Shown here: piece by piece, positions 54,344-63,373 of the stretch | Layout: the number at the start of each line of letters is the position of its first letter | Numbering within the stretch: the stretch's first letter is position 1 | Assembly (NCBI RefSeq): GCF_026262505.1 | Contig: NC_067204.1 | Span: forward strand, 11,612,522-11,676,521 | From: Trichomonas vaginalis G3 | Taxonomy: Eukaryota > Parabasalia > Trichomonadida > Trichomonadidae | Direction: 5' to 3' | Length of the DNA stretch: 64,000 bases | Notes under the pieces: generated by a model | Told to the model about the DNA's origin: nothing | The model's database searches: none | What the model saw: only the letters and a program-made list of their open reading frames with translations | Translations under genes and position numbers: made by a program

Positions 54344-55225
54344 ATGCAAGTCAGAAATATTCAGAACATAGCACCGAGTCTAACTGACAAGAGTATAAAG
54401 ATATACTATGAACACGTTATGATGAAACCTACCAAAATTCAAGAAAGTCAGTATACTTATGAATATCCAAGACACTGGGTAGAGTATATAAGAGGTGAGA
54501 AAGCTATTGAAATAAGACAAGTTAGAAGTATTCCAGCAGGAAGGACAATATTATTGAAGAACTTTAATGTTTTGAGGTATAATGATGAAACAAAGAAGCA
54601 AGATAGTTTTCCTGTTGCTGTGTATGTGAACCTAGACACAGGAGATGACATGAAAGTTTTTAACACAAAGCTTCAAACGGTAGTGAGAGAACAACTTACT
54701 GCGGAAGGACATCCATTACCTTCAGAAGTTACCATAGCATATAATTTTGAAACAAACTCAATAGATTTTAAAGTCGTCTCTGCAAAGAAGTCAGGTTTTA
54801 CATTTAATGAAGCAGATGTATATTCGAATGAAAACTTCAAAGCTATTGCATGGTTAGATAATGACGATTGCTTTAAGAAAATATTTAAATTCAGTGACTC
54901 AAAGATGTCAATAGATGACCTTCGTGGAATGTTACCATCGACGTTTACAGTAGAAGGTTCAGCAGGATTGCTTACAAGTTTTTCAATTGGTGGCATTTGG
55001 TCTCGTGAAAACATTGTTATAAAATCCAGTATAAGTGAATTTGCTGAAGAATCTATATTATGTCTTTCAAACTATATGTATTCGCCGCCGAAGCATTATA
55101 GTATAACAAACTTTGTCAGTAAGTTTAACATAAGACTTGTCGAACCTTCTTCAATGAAAGATGTTGTGCTACCTAAAGATGGAAAGGATGGACTCATTAT
55201 TGAGATGATTTTAATAGCATATTAA
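54344..55225 (+). CDS. Minor-capsid-like protein, unit 3
   Basis: 293 residues, intact, same protein as unit 2; start ATG at 54344. Confidence 0.6.
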   Translation: MQVRNIQNIAPSLTDKSIKIYYEHVMMKPTKIQESQYTYEYPRHWVEYIRGEKAIEIRQVRSIPAGRTILLKNFNVLRYNDETKKQDSFPVAVYVNLDTGDDMKVFNTKLQTVVREQLTAEGHPLPSEVTIAYNFETNSIDFKVVSAKKSGFTFNEADVYSNENFKAIAWLDNDDCFKKIFKFSDSKMSIDDLRGMLPSTFTVEGSAGLLTSFSIGGIWSRENIVIKSSISEFAEESILCLSNYMYSPPKHYSITNFVSKFNIRLVEPSSMKDVVLPKDGKDGLIIEMILIAY

Positions 55226-55450
55226 ATGAGCTTGTTCTTGAAGGTCATTCATGATGAAATAACTGTTGTAGAAGATGTTAGCAATTGTTCAGACATTTTG
55301 AAGCGTATAGATGATATAAGAAATAAGTTAGATAGACCGCAAAGCGGTGAGGGCGAAGCTCGTGAGAACGTTTATGTTTCATTGACGTTCTCCAGTAACG
55401 AGAACTTTTATGAGATAATATTGAAGAGAGATGATTTTAATATGGTGTAA
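55226..55450 (+). CDS. 74-residue protein, unit 3
   Basis: Identical to units 1 and 2, with the double hairpin at 55336-55361. Confidence 0.6.
   Translation: MSLFLKVIHDEITVVEDVSNCSDILKRIDDIRNKLDRPQSGEGEARENVYVSLTFSSNENFYEIILKRDDFNMV
55336..55361. repeat. Double-hairpin element, unit 3
   Basis: ACCGC AAA GCGGT then GAGGGC GAA GCTC. Confidence 0.7.
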
Positions 55451-55977
55451 ATGGTAGCTTGGGCAGCTTTAGGTGCAATGGAACAAAAGCATTAGCATTT
55501 GGAGCAAAAGCACTTGGAGCTTATGACGCAGTAAATAAAATGAGTGGAGGAAGGGTTTCAAAGACATTAGATGCAAATAAAGGAAAGATAGGAGGCTGGG
55601 TTGCAAAGAAGTTAAGATTAAATAAAATAGGGCTCATAAATAAAGCATCCAATTTAGTTGCGACTGAGTCAGAAAATGCTTTAGGAAAGGACGATGAGTT
55701 TGCAAAACACGCAAAAGACTTTAATGACCAGATGAAAGGTGAAACAATGCATTTAAATAGAGTCGATGGAACTAAAGAAAATGTTTCTTCTCCACCAGTA
55801 GTTCTTCCGTATGGTCCCTATGGAATGTATGGAAACCCTTATGAACGACCATTTGACCCATTGACTGGTGGAAGTAATTGGTATCATTACGGCCGAAGAA
55901 GAAAGACAGTCAAGTTGGAGACGGACGTAAAGAAAGCAACTAAAAAGAAACCAAGGAAGAGAGTTATAAAGCAATGA
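55451..55977 (+). pseudogene. Core-like basic protein, unit 3, frameshifted at the start
   Basis: ATG at 55451 is out of frame with the body because one G is missing in CAATGGGAAC (near 55480). The body is open from 55459 in the other frame without a good start (first codon GTG-like context). Confidence 0.75.
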
Positions 55978-55985
55978 ATTCAACA

Positions 55986-56032
55986 GGGTAGAAAAGAGGT
56001 TAGAAATCGGGTTAGATCTAACCTTCTACCCT
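55986..56032. repeat. Intergenic palindrome, copy 14
   Basis: GGGTAGAAAAGAGGTTAGAA then ATCGGGTTAGATCTAACC. Confidence 0.9.
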
Positions 56033-56133
56033 AAGTTTATTTTTGTGCTATGTTTTCATACGCGTGAAGGTAGTGATATCATTAATTTTTAAGTTTATTT
56101 TTTAAAATTATTTTTTATTTTATTTTTATATAA

Positions 56134-56453
56134 ATGAGGAAACTATTGAGATAACAAACTACAACGGTCATGAGTTCAAGAATTTGTTCTTCGTTCCTCG
56201 TGAAAATACATTCTATCAGATACGAGGGAGAAAGGGTAAAGTTAGTTTGAGCGTTTATGAAGGAATGAAGAATGGAAAGTTTATACAAGCATACGATACA
56301 AACGGTAAGCGTGTTTCATTAGCTTTGTCAAAACTTACAGGTATAAACTATGACAGTGACTTTGACCTATATGAAGAAGAAAGTGAGTCAGAAGAATATG
56401 AACTATTGTGTGAAGCACAGCAATGGGAAGAGTTGCAATACTTTTGTAAGTGA
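56134..56453 (+). pseudogene. z2 protein in the right TIR, start region frameshifted
   Basis: Matches 13158-13478, but the first codons read ATGAGGAAACTATT instead of ATGACGAAAACTATT: one base is lost after the start, so the ATG is out of frame. Body open to 56453 with variants (IRGRKGKVS, SKLTGINYDS). Confidence 0.8.
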
Positions 56454-56635
56454 GAACGTTTATTTTTTACAGTAGTGAGGTGAAGTGTTTGGCGGCTTTG
56501 TAAATATTTAAGGTTAAGTTAGTTTTTGCGTTTGTGTTGTAAAATATACGTTAACGGTTTTGTAAAGTGTCAAATTCACATATAATGGGTAAGGAGGCTC
56601 GCAATGCCTCCGTACACATGATATGTATTCTATCT

Positions 56636-56640
56636 AAATT
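56636..56640. other. Target-site duplication of Maverick B1, right copy
   Basis: AAATT, matching 12971-12975. Confidence 0.85.
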
Positions 56641-56682
56641 TAATTCACAGTTATTATTCGAAATAATATTGATAATTGACAT
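56641..56682 (-). pseudogene. 5' end of the Maverick A structural gene cut off by B1
   Basis: The ATG at 56682 begins a frame (MSIINIISNN...) that after removal of B1 and one AAATT copy continues in frame into 12970-12307. This confirms both the insertion and its 5-bp duplication. The start lies 20 bp from the divergent start at 56703. Confidence 0.8.
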
Positions 56683-56702
56683 TTTTTATTACGGTTAAAA
56701 AT

Positions 56703-57182
56703 ATGGTAAAGCGTTATTTTCCAGTGATAAATAAAACTAGAATAAGATTACCTCAAGAATTCATAAATTCAACGAATAAGAAATTCATTCATGTTATAAA
56801 TTTTAGTGTTTTCAGAAAATATGAGTCAGTGTCATATTCATCAACAGGTTATATTTCACTTCATTCAAATTTAGTTCAATCAAACCCATATAATGACCAT
56901 TTCATAAGATTTTCAGATGGTATTAAAAATGTAATTGATAGATTAAAATATGAACAGATTGACAATATCGAATTTTTGGAATTTTGGTTTAAATATCCCG
57001 ATGGAAAAAAGATTGAAGTTAAAGATAAAGCTGATACTATAACAAAAACAATTACAATGACCGATCCGGATAGTGGGGAACAAAAAGAAATAAAACAAAC
57101 GATAGAAACTGGTGAAAGGTCAATTATTATTGATTATGATTCAAAGGATTATTATTCGATAATGTTAATGCTTGAATATTAA
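56703..57182 (+). CDS. Minor structural protein of Maverick A
   Basis: 159 residues from the ATG at 56703 (MVKRYFPVINKTRIRLPQEF); the frame is open upstream to 56676 but that start is not in a typical context. FINSTNKKFIHVINFSVFRK and SVSYSSTGYISLHSNL follow the pattern of the B genes at 34379 and 16788. The C-terminal half has a charged hairpin (KADTITKTITMTDPDSGEQK) and ends SIIIDYDSKDYYSIMLMLEY. Role inferred as capsid-associated. Confidence 0.55.
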   Translation: MVKRYFPVINKTRIRLPQEFINSTNKKFIHVINFSVFRKYESVSYSSTGYISLHSNLVQSNPYNDHFIRFSDGIKNVIDRLKYEQIDNIEFLEFWFKYPDGKKIEVKDKADTITKTITMTDPDSGEQKEIKQTIETGERSIIIDYDSKDYYSIMLMLEY

Positions 57183-57846
57183 ATAGCCTTAACAAAGAAT
57201 TTTTCAAGTGATATTTTATATTCATCAACTATTTTATTATAAATATCATTATATGTTAAATGAAGTTCAGTTGTTGTTCCGTTCTTTGATATCTTAATTG
57301 TGCTAATATCCTTTATAGGATTTATTTTTGCAACCGTTCCGCAGCATGAAACCTCATCATCTATGAAAAATTGAATCGTAACGTCTGAATCTTGAACATC
57401 ACAAAGAATGGCAATAATGTGAATTAATGATTCATAAGGTAAAATAATTAAACCAGATTGATTAATTAAATTTATTATTGAATCATAATTATTAATTATT
57501 ATATCACGGTAAATTTTCATTAATTCTGAATTAATGTCTATTTTATATGGGTTCTCGATGTTTGATGAAAGAGGCGGGGGTATGTTGGATAAGTGGGAAT
57601 TTCAACAGGTTCTTTACCGGGTTCAGATAAAATGATTGGGTCTCCATCTTCTTTATTTTGCTCCTCCTCCTTTTTCGGTAAGTCACGAGTTAATAAATTT
57701 GGTTGAGTTGCTGACCTTGTTAATTCAGGGCTAACATTAACTTTAACATTTTGAATAATTCGTGATTTATCATCATTTACGTTATAACCAACCGTAATCT
57801 CTGCTTTTGCGTTAGTGTTCTTTTGACTAGTGAAACGTCTTCTCAT
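57179..57846 (-). pseudogene. Conserved ECCG-type Maverick protein of A, frameshifted
   Basis: Two frames: 57846-57538 (MRRRFTSQKNTNAKAEITVG, low complexity) and the frame ending at 57179 (KIYRDIIINNYDSIINLI, DDEVSCCGTVAKINPIKDIS, EYKISLEKFFVKAI). A shift at the C run near 57565 separates them. Corresponds to the 206-residue B protein at 32431-33051: same layout, and the Cys-Cys-Gly block is shared. Start context TATAAATG. Stop overlaps that of the convergent gene. Confidence 0.65.
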
Positions 57847-57878
57847 TTATATTCGAATAAAAAAATATATTTAAACTT

Positions 57879-58778
57879 TTATTTTGCTGGAAGTTTTGAA
57901 TCTATTATTCCCTGTATTTGTTCTTGAAGTTGATTTTTAGCTGGTTCATTGTAATTAAAAGACCTAATATATTCATTAATTGCATTCTTATAATCATCTG
58001 ATTTCTCAAATTTTCTTTTATCTGATTCCTTAACTAAATCATAAGTTAAACCTCGTTGCTGATATAATGGTTTCTTAATTAAATCTTTGAATGCTTGAGA
58101 TAAAGCACCTGATGCAATTCTTGCTACTATAATTGGTTGGAATTGCTGTTTAAGTTCATCTTTAACATTTGCGAAAACTGGATCGAATAAAGCAACTTTA
58201 AAGAATTTCTTAGCTGAAATTTCAGGTCTATTATTTGCATATTGACCATCAAACTGGTTAGAATATCGTGGTAATCCATCCGGTCCCTCTTCAATAGCAT
58301 TTAATTCTTCATTGAAATAAGAATATGGATTATAACGGTATGAATTAATTGGACCATTTTCACCTTCTCCAATGTATTGTTTAACAGCTTTTCCATTTTC
58401 ATCAAATTGCATAGGATAACGTTCATTATATGCTTTACGTTTAGGATAATCAGTTATAGTTAATTTGTAACCATTTATGACTTTAATATTACCTTGACCA
58501 TCAGTAATGAAAACTTCATTTATACCATCAGGTTTTCCATTTGGACCCGTAATGTCTGCTTCGTGTGCTTCCCAATTTGGACCTTGACGTTTGGCATATG
58601 CTTGAGCTTCTGGTAATGTTAAAACGTTTCTCATTTGTTTAACATCTTTTTGAAGACCAGCAACAATATGAACTAATTCTTTCATTCCATCAGGAACTTT
58701 CATAGTTCTATTATATGCACCCTTTTTGTTTGTTCCTTGTTTTAATGGAACCTGTAGAAGATTTGCTATTTCTGTCAT
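57879..58778 (-). CDS. Conserved hypothetical protein of Maverick A
   Basis: 299 residues, intact. [20 protein letters not shown], a helical part ([20 protein letters not shown]), then [20 protein letters not shown] and [20 protein letters not shown], a compact EF-hand-like acidic pattern, then [12 protein letters not shown], a Tyr/Pro-rich middle and a helical C-terminus. I see no counterpart in B. Its place between ATPase and the ECCG gene suggests a particle component; function unknown. Confidence 0.55.
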   Translation of the reverse strand: MTEIANLLQVPLKQGTNKKGAYNRTMKVPDGMKELVHIVAGLQKDVKQMRNVLTLPEAQAYAKRQGPNWEAHEADITGPNGKPDGINEVFITDGQGNIKVINGYKLTITDYPKRKAYNERYPMQFDENGKAVKQYIGEGENGPINSYRYNPYSYFNEELNAIEEGPDGLPRYSNQFDGQYANNRPEISAKKFFKVALFDPVFANVKDELKQQFQPIIVARIASGALSQAFKDLIKKPLYQQRGLTYDLVKESDKRKFEKSDDYKNAINEYIRSFNYNEPAKNQLQEQIQGIIDSKLPAK

Positions 58779-58818
58779 GTTTAATTATAAATAAAAAATA
58801 AAAATTAATTATAAAAAG

Positions 58819-59646
58819 TTATTCGAATTTAATGGAACCTTTATTTAAATCAACTATTATTTTTCCATGTTCTCCTAATTGTTGATATTGTGTGTAAAGT
58901 TCATTAATGCTCATTGGTAAATTCACTTGATAAAGCATAACGTTCAACTGTTGACGACTAAACCCACTGAAAATGAAAAGGGTTGATAGATTTGATTTAA
59001 TGTTTGTGCTTAATGCTTTGAAGTATTGAACAGCCATGAAGAATGAACATTGAATATGTCGACATTGAGTTAATAACTGATTAAAATATGATTTCTCATT
59101 TGTTATTAGTTTTGATTTCACGGCATCATCTAGAAAAATTAGTGAATGCAAAAATTCTTTATCAAAATTTGAAATAGAAAGTGTTTCAAATAATTCATCC
59201 CGTTGTTTATCAATAATTTTATCCTCTAATCCTTGCTTCTTGATTGTATTATATAATTCTTTATACATTACAAAGTTTTTTAAATAATCTTCTGCTTCTT
59301 CTTGTGATAAATAAATAATTGGAATTTTGATTAAATGCTTTAAAGATTCAAATGTATCATCTGAAGGTGAACCTGAACGGTTGATATAAATTAACACATG
59401 TGAATAGGGTGAAGTGTTAGCAATAATGATAATTTGTTTTAATATCGTTAATGTTTTACCTTTATTTTGTTTACCAATTGCTGCAGTGATTGAATTTAAG
59501 TAACATTCAGAATATGGAATTTTCATTAATTTTTCCTTAGATAGAGCATTTCTATTATCACTCAATGCTTCATTAATCATATCATCTACGTATGTATTAT
59601 ATACTCCTGCTAATTCTTCATAGGGAGTGTATGAATTTAAATCCAT
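58819..59646 (-). CDS. ATP: Genome-packaging ATPase of Maverick A
   Basis: 275 residues, intact, start ATTAAATG. Walker A AIGKQNKGKTLTIL (about 55-68), Walker B HSLIFLDDAV (about 165-174), sensor FFMAVQYFKALSTNIKSNLS (about 202-221) followed by TLFIFSGFSRQQLNVML, equivalent to ITDFVIFQGFSRYDIELI in the B enzyme. A32-like FtsK-HerA family. It lies next to the capsid gene, the usual Polinton arrangement. Confidence 0.87.
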   Translation of the reverse strand: MDLNSYTPYEELAGVYNTYVDDMINEALSDNRNALSKEKLMKIPYSECYLNSITAAIGKQNKGKTLTILKQIIIIANTSPYSHVLIYINRSGSPSDDTFESLKHLIKIPIIYLSQEEAEDYLKNFVMYKELYNTIKKQGLEDKIIDKQRDELFETLSISNFDKEFLHSLIFLDDAVKSKLITNEKSYFNQLLTQCRHIQCSFFMAVQYFKALSTNIKSNLSTLFIFSGFSRQQLNVMLYQVNLPMSINELYTQYQQLGEHGKIIVDLNKGSIKFE

Positions 59647-59670
59647 TTAATCAAAAATAAATTTATAATT

Positions 59671-61311
59671 TTAAACATTTCTATTCATCAATATTTCATC
59701 ATATGAACTTCTATACTGTGGTGGTGTACCTGTTGGATGATATTTCAAACCTTCATCCGGTGTCCATGTCCAATATGTAGTCCTAGTAAACCAAACCTGA
59801 GGAGGATTTGTCACCTTTGAACAGTAAGTGTCATTTTCACCCTGAATGATTGGATAAGCTTTCACTTGTACTGTAACTTGTGAGTTGAAAGTTTCTAATC
59901 CATCAAAGAATATACCCGCTCCATCACGTTGAACTGGAATAGTGCATAAGAATGAAGTTTGGTCTTTCCATGTTCTAGCTAATGGCGTGCCATCATCTGC
60001 ATTCAGTGGTCTAGTTAATGAGTCCTCGTATTCTTCTGTGCATTCATTCACTCCATCTAAATCAGAAGCTTGAAGCATACGTGTAAAGAATATGTCACCC
60101 ACTGTGGTCATCGCTTGATCGGGGAAGTTTCTGGAATCTATAGTGACCTGAAGACCTCGAAGCATTGGATTTTCTAAAACTGTTCTTTGCATTGCATTCT
60201 TCGGAAATGCTAACACAACATCTGTAACATTATGAAGAGCGTATGAGAAATCTGAGCTGATACCTTCAGGAGTGATGCAACCTCCATTTAGTGAACGAAC
60301 GTCAATATGTTGAGCTGGAATCATGAATGGATCTTCCTTACTGAATAAACGTGGTATTGCTTTAACTGATTCTTCAATTAAACCGTATCCTGGTGTAATG
60401 TATTTATCCTCTAAAACTTCCATCTTTGTGCATGAAATAATAACGTCATCAACTGTTGCGTCAGCAGATGTAGCGGCTAAGCTTGTAATTAATTTGGCAG
60501 GAAGTCCGATTTGTTGGAATTTGCGATCATATTTATAAACATGATTCATAATCTTTTCATAATTTTCATCAGTTATCTTTTCATAAACGTAATTTTGTAA
60601 ATCAGCAACTCTTAACGGGTCAACCTGACAAAATACTAAAGTATCCCTGAAAACATAATATTTAAGAATGATTTCACCAAATGATTTAGGATAATCATCG
60701 AACGCCTGAAATGCTAACAAATCATTTACCGGAATAATCATATCAAAAGTGACATCAACTTCTTCATTTGCGTTCTTGAAAACTTCTGAAGGGTCAATAT
60801 ATTTACCACATACTGAGTTATCATATTTTTGAACATTATTATATAACGAATGAACAAACTTTTTAACTTTCCTTTCTGATTTTGGTTTATATGTTGCAAA
60901 TGCGAAAGATTCACGGGCGCAATCCATCTGAAGATAACCGGCATCACCTCTTTCAGTTTCTACTTCTAATTGTTTAAAGCTTTGATTTGATGATTTGTAA
61001 CCAACGAATAAACGCATGCATTTAAAAGCGGCATCACATGTGAAAGCTTTATTTGAAACTAGAGTTGCTTTAACTTTGCGTTTAATATATGTGTCACCTA
61101 ATTGGTTCACATCATGAGCCGGATTTGTAATTCTTAAATGAGTTTGTTTATCATCAAAATATGGAGCATCAGAGTCATAGCATGAACTTTCAAGTTCTCT
61201 ATAATATCTTCTACCGTCATTCTTTGCGAATATTTCATTTATCTTTTCGAATGAATGAAATACATTTCCATTAATCGGTTTAGTGTTTGGCACCAAATAG
61301 TTAGTCGTCAT
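59671..61311 (-). CDS. Major capsid protein candidate of Maverick A
   Basis: 546 residues, intact, start TTAATAAATG. Beta-rich throughout, with two similar halves expected of a double jelly roll: KRKVKATLVSNKAFTCDAAF in the first, GLQVTIDSRNFPDQAMTTVG, FFTRMLQASDLDGVNECTEE and TSFLCTIPVQRDGAGIFFDG in the second. The last blocks align with the B protein at 14438-16010. Length, position beside the ATPase and lack of other motifs fit the Polinton capsid protein. A structure prediction would settle it. Confidence 0.72.
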   Translation of the reverse strand: MTTNYLVPNTKPINGNVFHSFEKINEIFAKNDGRRYYRELESSCYDSDAPYFDDKQTHLRITNPAHDVNQLGDTYIKRKVKATLVSNKAFTCDAAFKCMRLFVGYKSSNQSFKQLEVETERGDAGYLQMDCARESFAFATYKPKSERKVKKFVHSLYNNVQKYDNSVCGKYIDPSEVFKNANEEVDVTFDMIIPVNDLLAFQAFDDYPKSFGEIILKYYVFRDTLVFCQVDPLRVADLQNYVYEKITDENYEKIMNHVYKYDRKFQQIGLPAKLITSLAATSADATVDDVIISCTKMEVLEDKYITPGYGLIEESVKAIPRLFSKEDPFMIPAQHIDVRSLNGGCITPEGISSDFSYALHNVTDVVLAFPKNAMQRTVLENPMLRGLQVTIDSRNFPDQAMTTVGDIFFTRMLQASDLDGVNECTEEYEDSLTRPLNADDGTPLARTWKDQTSFLCTIPVQRDGAGIFFDGLETFNSQVTVQVKAYPIIQGENDTYCSKVTNPPQVWFTRTTYWTWTPDEGLKYHPTGTPPQYRSSYDEILMNRNV

Positions 61312-61380
61312 TTATTAATAAATAAAAAATCAAAATTAAAAGATGAAAATGAATTTTTAATTTTAATGAAATAATCAACT

Positions 61381-61596
61381 ATGGCTGCAGGTATATTTAA
61401 GAAACTGTGGGATAGAGTAAAAAGAGGAGCGAGTAAAGTTTGGGAAACATTGAAGAAGGGGGCAAATTGGATATTTAAGAATAAAGAAGCAATTAGTGAC
61501 GTTGCTGAATCAATAACACCAAAAGCTGCCCCAATAAGAGAAGTTTTAAATAAAGGAGAAAAAGTTTATCAAAGACTACAACTGATACTAAGATAA
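61381..61596 (+). CDS. Small amphipathic protein
   Basis: 71 residues: MAAGIFKKLWDRVKRGASKV, then WETLKKGANWIFKNKEAISD. The N-terminal helix has one hydrophobic face and one basic face, like membrane-active peptides. It shares MAAGxFKKLWDxxKxxA with the convergent gene 61621-61857, so the two are paralogs. By analogy a membrane-disrupting minor virion protein is possible. Confidence 0.55.
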   Translation: MAAGIFKKLWDRVKRGASKVWETLKKGANWIFKNKEAISDVAESITPKAAPIREVLNKGEKVYQRLQLILR

Positions 61597-61620
61597 AAAT
61601 AATATTTATTTATTTTTCCA

Positions 61621-61857
61621 CTATCTACCTCCTATTTTATTAAGTATTCCTTCAGCAATTCCACCAACTGCGTTACCTGCTTGTGCTCCCATCGCCGGAT
61701 TACCTGCTTTAGTACCTAATACTCCACCTATGATAGTTCCTGCCGTTTTCGCTACTGGTGCCAAAAAGTTTGCAACGGGTTTAATAATCTTTTGATGAAC
61801 CCAACCCGCAGCTTTCTTAATTCCATCCCATAATTTTTTAAAGAATCCTGCCGCCAT
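61621..61857 (-). CDS. Small amphipathic protein with Gly-rich tail
   Basis: 78 residues from the ATG at 61857; the frame is open upstream but in non-coding-like sequence. MAAGFFKKLWDGIKKAAGWV is an amphipathic helix, followed by KPVANFLAPVAKTAGTIIGG and a Gly/Ala segment (GTKAGNPAMGAQAGNAVGGI) that could insert in membranes. Paralog of the gene at 61381-61596 on the other strand. The composition resembles phage and adenovirus membrane-active minor proteins; no family assigned. Confidence 0.55.
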   Translation of the reverse strand: MAAGFFKKLWDGIKKAAGWVHQKIIKPVANFLAPVAKTAGTIIGGVLGTKAGNPAMGAQAGNAVGGIAEGILNKIGGR

Positions 61858-61924
61858 TTCTGATTTAATATTAATTAAAAAAATATATTTCATCACTTAT
61901 ATTCTAATTTTTATTTAATGATAA

Positions 61925-62215
61925 ATGAAACCGATTTTAAAAATAAATGAAACAAAGGAGGATGAAATAAATGAAAGTGGAAATGTTCAACAAAAAATAA
62001 ACGTTGTTAAACCAATTACTGAAATAAAAATTTTTTCATCTGTTGAAGAATTTAATGACTATTATGCTAATAATAAAAAATTATTTGAAGAATTGACAAC
62101 ATGTAAATTGAATAAAATGTTTAAAGGGCAAACCCAAATTTTAGCTAAAAGTGACAGGGAAAAAAAACGTTTAGTATTAAAAAAAAGACCGATGAGAGCT
62201 TCGTTCGAAATATAG
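61925..62215 (+). CDS. Hypothetical protein at the right end of Maverick A
   Basis: 96 residues from TGATAAATG. Central VKPITEIKIFSSVEEFNDYY, basic C-terminus (SDREKKRLVLKKRPMRASFE). The stop codon overlaps the T-shaped palindrome that follows. Not recognised; could be a DNA-binding protein of the terminus. Confidence 0.5.
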   Translation: MKPILKINETKEDEINESGNVQQKINVVKPITEIKIFSSVEEFNDYYANNKKLFEELTTCKLNKMFKGQTQILAKSDREKKRLVLKKRPMRASFEI

Positions 62216-62275
62216 AGGGAACTGAGAATGCGCAACCATTCTCAGGGAATATTGGATGCTATTTCCGTTCCCTCT
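62214..62275. repeat. T-shaped palindrome at the right end of Maverick A
   Basis: Closing stem AGAGGGAA (62214-62221) with TTCCCTCT (62268-62275). Arm 1: CTGAGAATG CGCAAC CATTCTCAG (62222-62245). Arm 2: GGAATA TTGGATGC TATTTCC (62246-62266). The layout is that of a parvovirus-type terminal hairpin, and it begins right at the last gene. Confidence 0.8.
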
Positions 62276-62530
62276 GTATGGAAAATTGAGGTTTTCAAAG
62301 GGAGTTAAAATAATATCAAATTTATACTAATTTACTTCAAAATACAAAAGTATTTGACAGCTAAAATTAGTTACTTTAGCAAGCCTATCAATACCCTTTT
62401 ACGATTATTGCTACTTTTTCGAAATAAAATAAATTTATTATCAAAAACCTTTTTTTTCTTAGTAAAAATAAACGAAATTTTTTACCTTATGAACTTTTGA
62501 TGGAAATATGCAAATTTAAAATAATAAAGA

Positions 62531-62652
62531 AAGCCGCGAGCGAAGCGATCGGCTTAGTTCGAAGATTTTGATTCAAATCTTTGCTGATCTGTAATTCGCG
62601 GAAGCCGCGAGCGAATCGAGCGGCTTAGGTCTAAGATTTTGATTCAAATCTT
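62531..62652 (+). repeat. Two tandem GC-rich double hairpins in the flank
   Basis: AAGCCG CGAGCGAAGCGAT CGGCTT at 62531-62555, then AAGATTT TGATTC AAATCTT at 62562-62582; the pair recurs at 62602-62626 and 62633-62652. About 71 bp apart. Confidence 0.75.
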
Positions 62653-62726
62653 TGCTTATATTCCTTAAATTCTTTATGAAACTCGCAACAGTTCCATAAA
62701 AAATTTTAAATTCTAAACTGTCGAAA

Positions 62727-62760
62727 TTACCGATCGGTAATCACACCCTTCACGGGTGTG
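62727..62760. repeat. Double hairpin in the flank
   Basis: TTACCGATCGGTAA immediately followed by CACACCC TTCA CGGGTGTG. Two adjacent palindromes as in the element-borne family. Confidence 0.7.
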
Positions 62761-63373
62761 TCACTTTTAGCTAAAATTACCCCTACTCGAGTAAAGTCGT
62801 TCAAAAAAATAATTCACTAGTCTCATCACACTTTTCAATGCTCGATTTTTAAAAACCGTTTAAAAATGGAGCTTATATTGAAATAGTGTAGAGACTAAAA
62901 ATTACCACAGATAGATCGCTAAGGTAAAATCCTATTAAATATGTTTTTAAGTATATTCTTATTATCTCCCATAGTTTTGATCAATTTCAAAATATTGTGA
63001 GCCTATCTTTTATTTAATGTATTCAAATTGAACTAATTTTATAGAAATAAGTGCATTTCACATCCCATGTCCAATACTCTAAAATTGGTAAAGTAGTGAA
63101 AATTCATAAGTCAATTCATTAGGATAACTAGCCTTTCTTATATTTTACATGATGGTTAGAAATATAATAATATCAGGGAAAAATTCTATTTGGCCAAATT
63201 TATTGAATTCAATTTTTTGAAAAATTCAATGCCTCGCAAATATACGTTTTATTTTTTAAAGCGAACAAAGTTAAAATTTTATCATACTATAATAAGAATT
63301 AATATTTCCTTCCATTTTTTGATCTCAAAATTTTGAATGAGATTTGAAGTTTTTATAGACAGTATTTTTAAAC

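Larger units (their letters stand above)
12976..56635. mobile_element. Maverick B1 with nested Maverick B2 and tandem end amplification
   Basis: A composite element of 43.66 kb bounded by inverted repeats of about 690 bp, whose tips read AGATAGAATACATATCATG, and by AAATT duplications. It contains a complete B gene set (13.1-36.5 kb), an inverted partial set (36.65-48.9 kb), and three tandem right-end units (48.9-56.6 kb). Its insertion splits an A gene. B2 termini (AGTTAGTAAAACTATG) occur at 36647 and 48900 and at unit ends 51469 and 54041. Confidence 0.85.
48901..56635. repeat. Tandem triplication of the B1 right end
   Basis: Units 48901-51469 (2569 bp), 51470-54041 (2572 bp) and 54042-56635. 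Each has the ATPase 5' piece, the minor-capsid-like gene, the 74-residue gene, the core-like gene, a z gene and a TIR. Units 1 and 2 end in z1 with the B2 tip, unit 3 in z2 with the B1 tip. Confidence 0.9.
55953..56635 (-). repeat. Right terminal inverted repeat of Maverick B1
   Basis: Inverted match to 12976-13668, with z2 and the B1 tip GTATTCTATCT, followed by AAATT at 56636-56640. Confidence 0.88.
62276..63373. other. Right flank without gene
   Basis: No coding sequence seen. AT-rich, with the GC-rich repeats at 62531-62652 and 62727-62760 and otherwise unstructured. Probably host intergenic DNA upstream of the gene at 63374, though the exact end of Maverick A is not defined. Confidence 0.5.
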
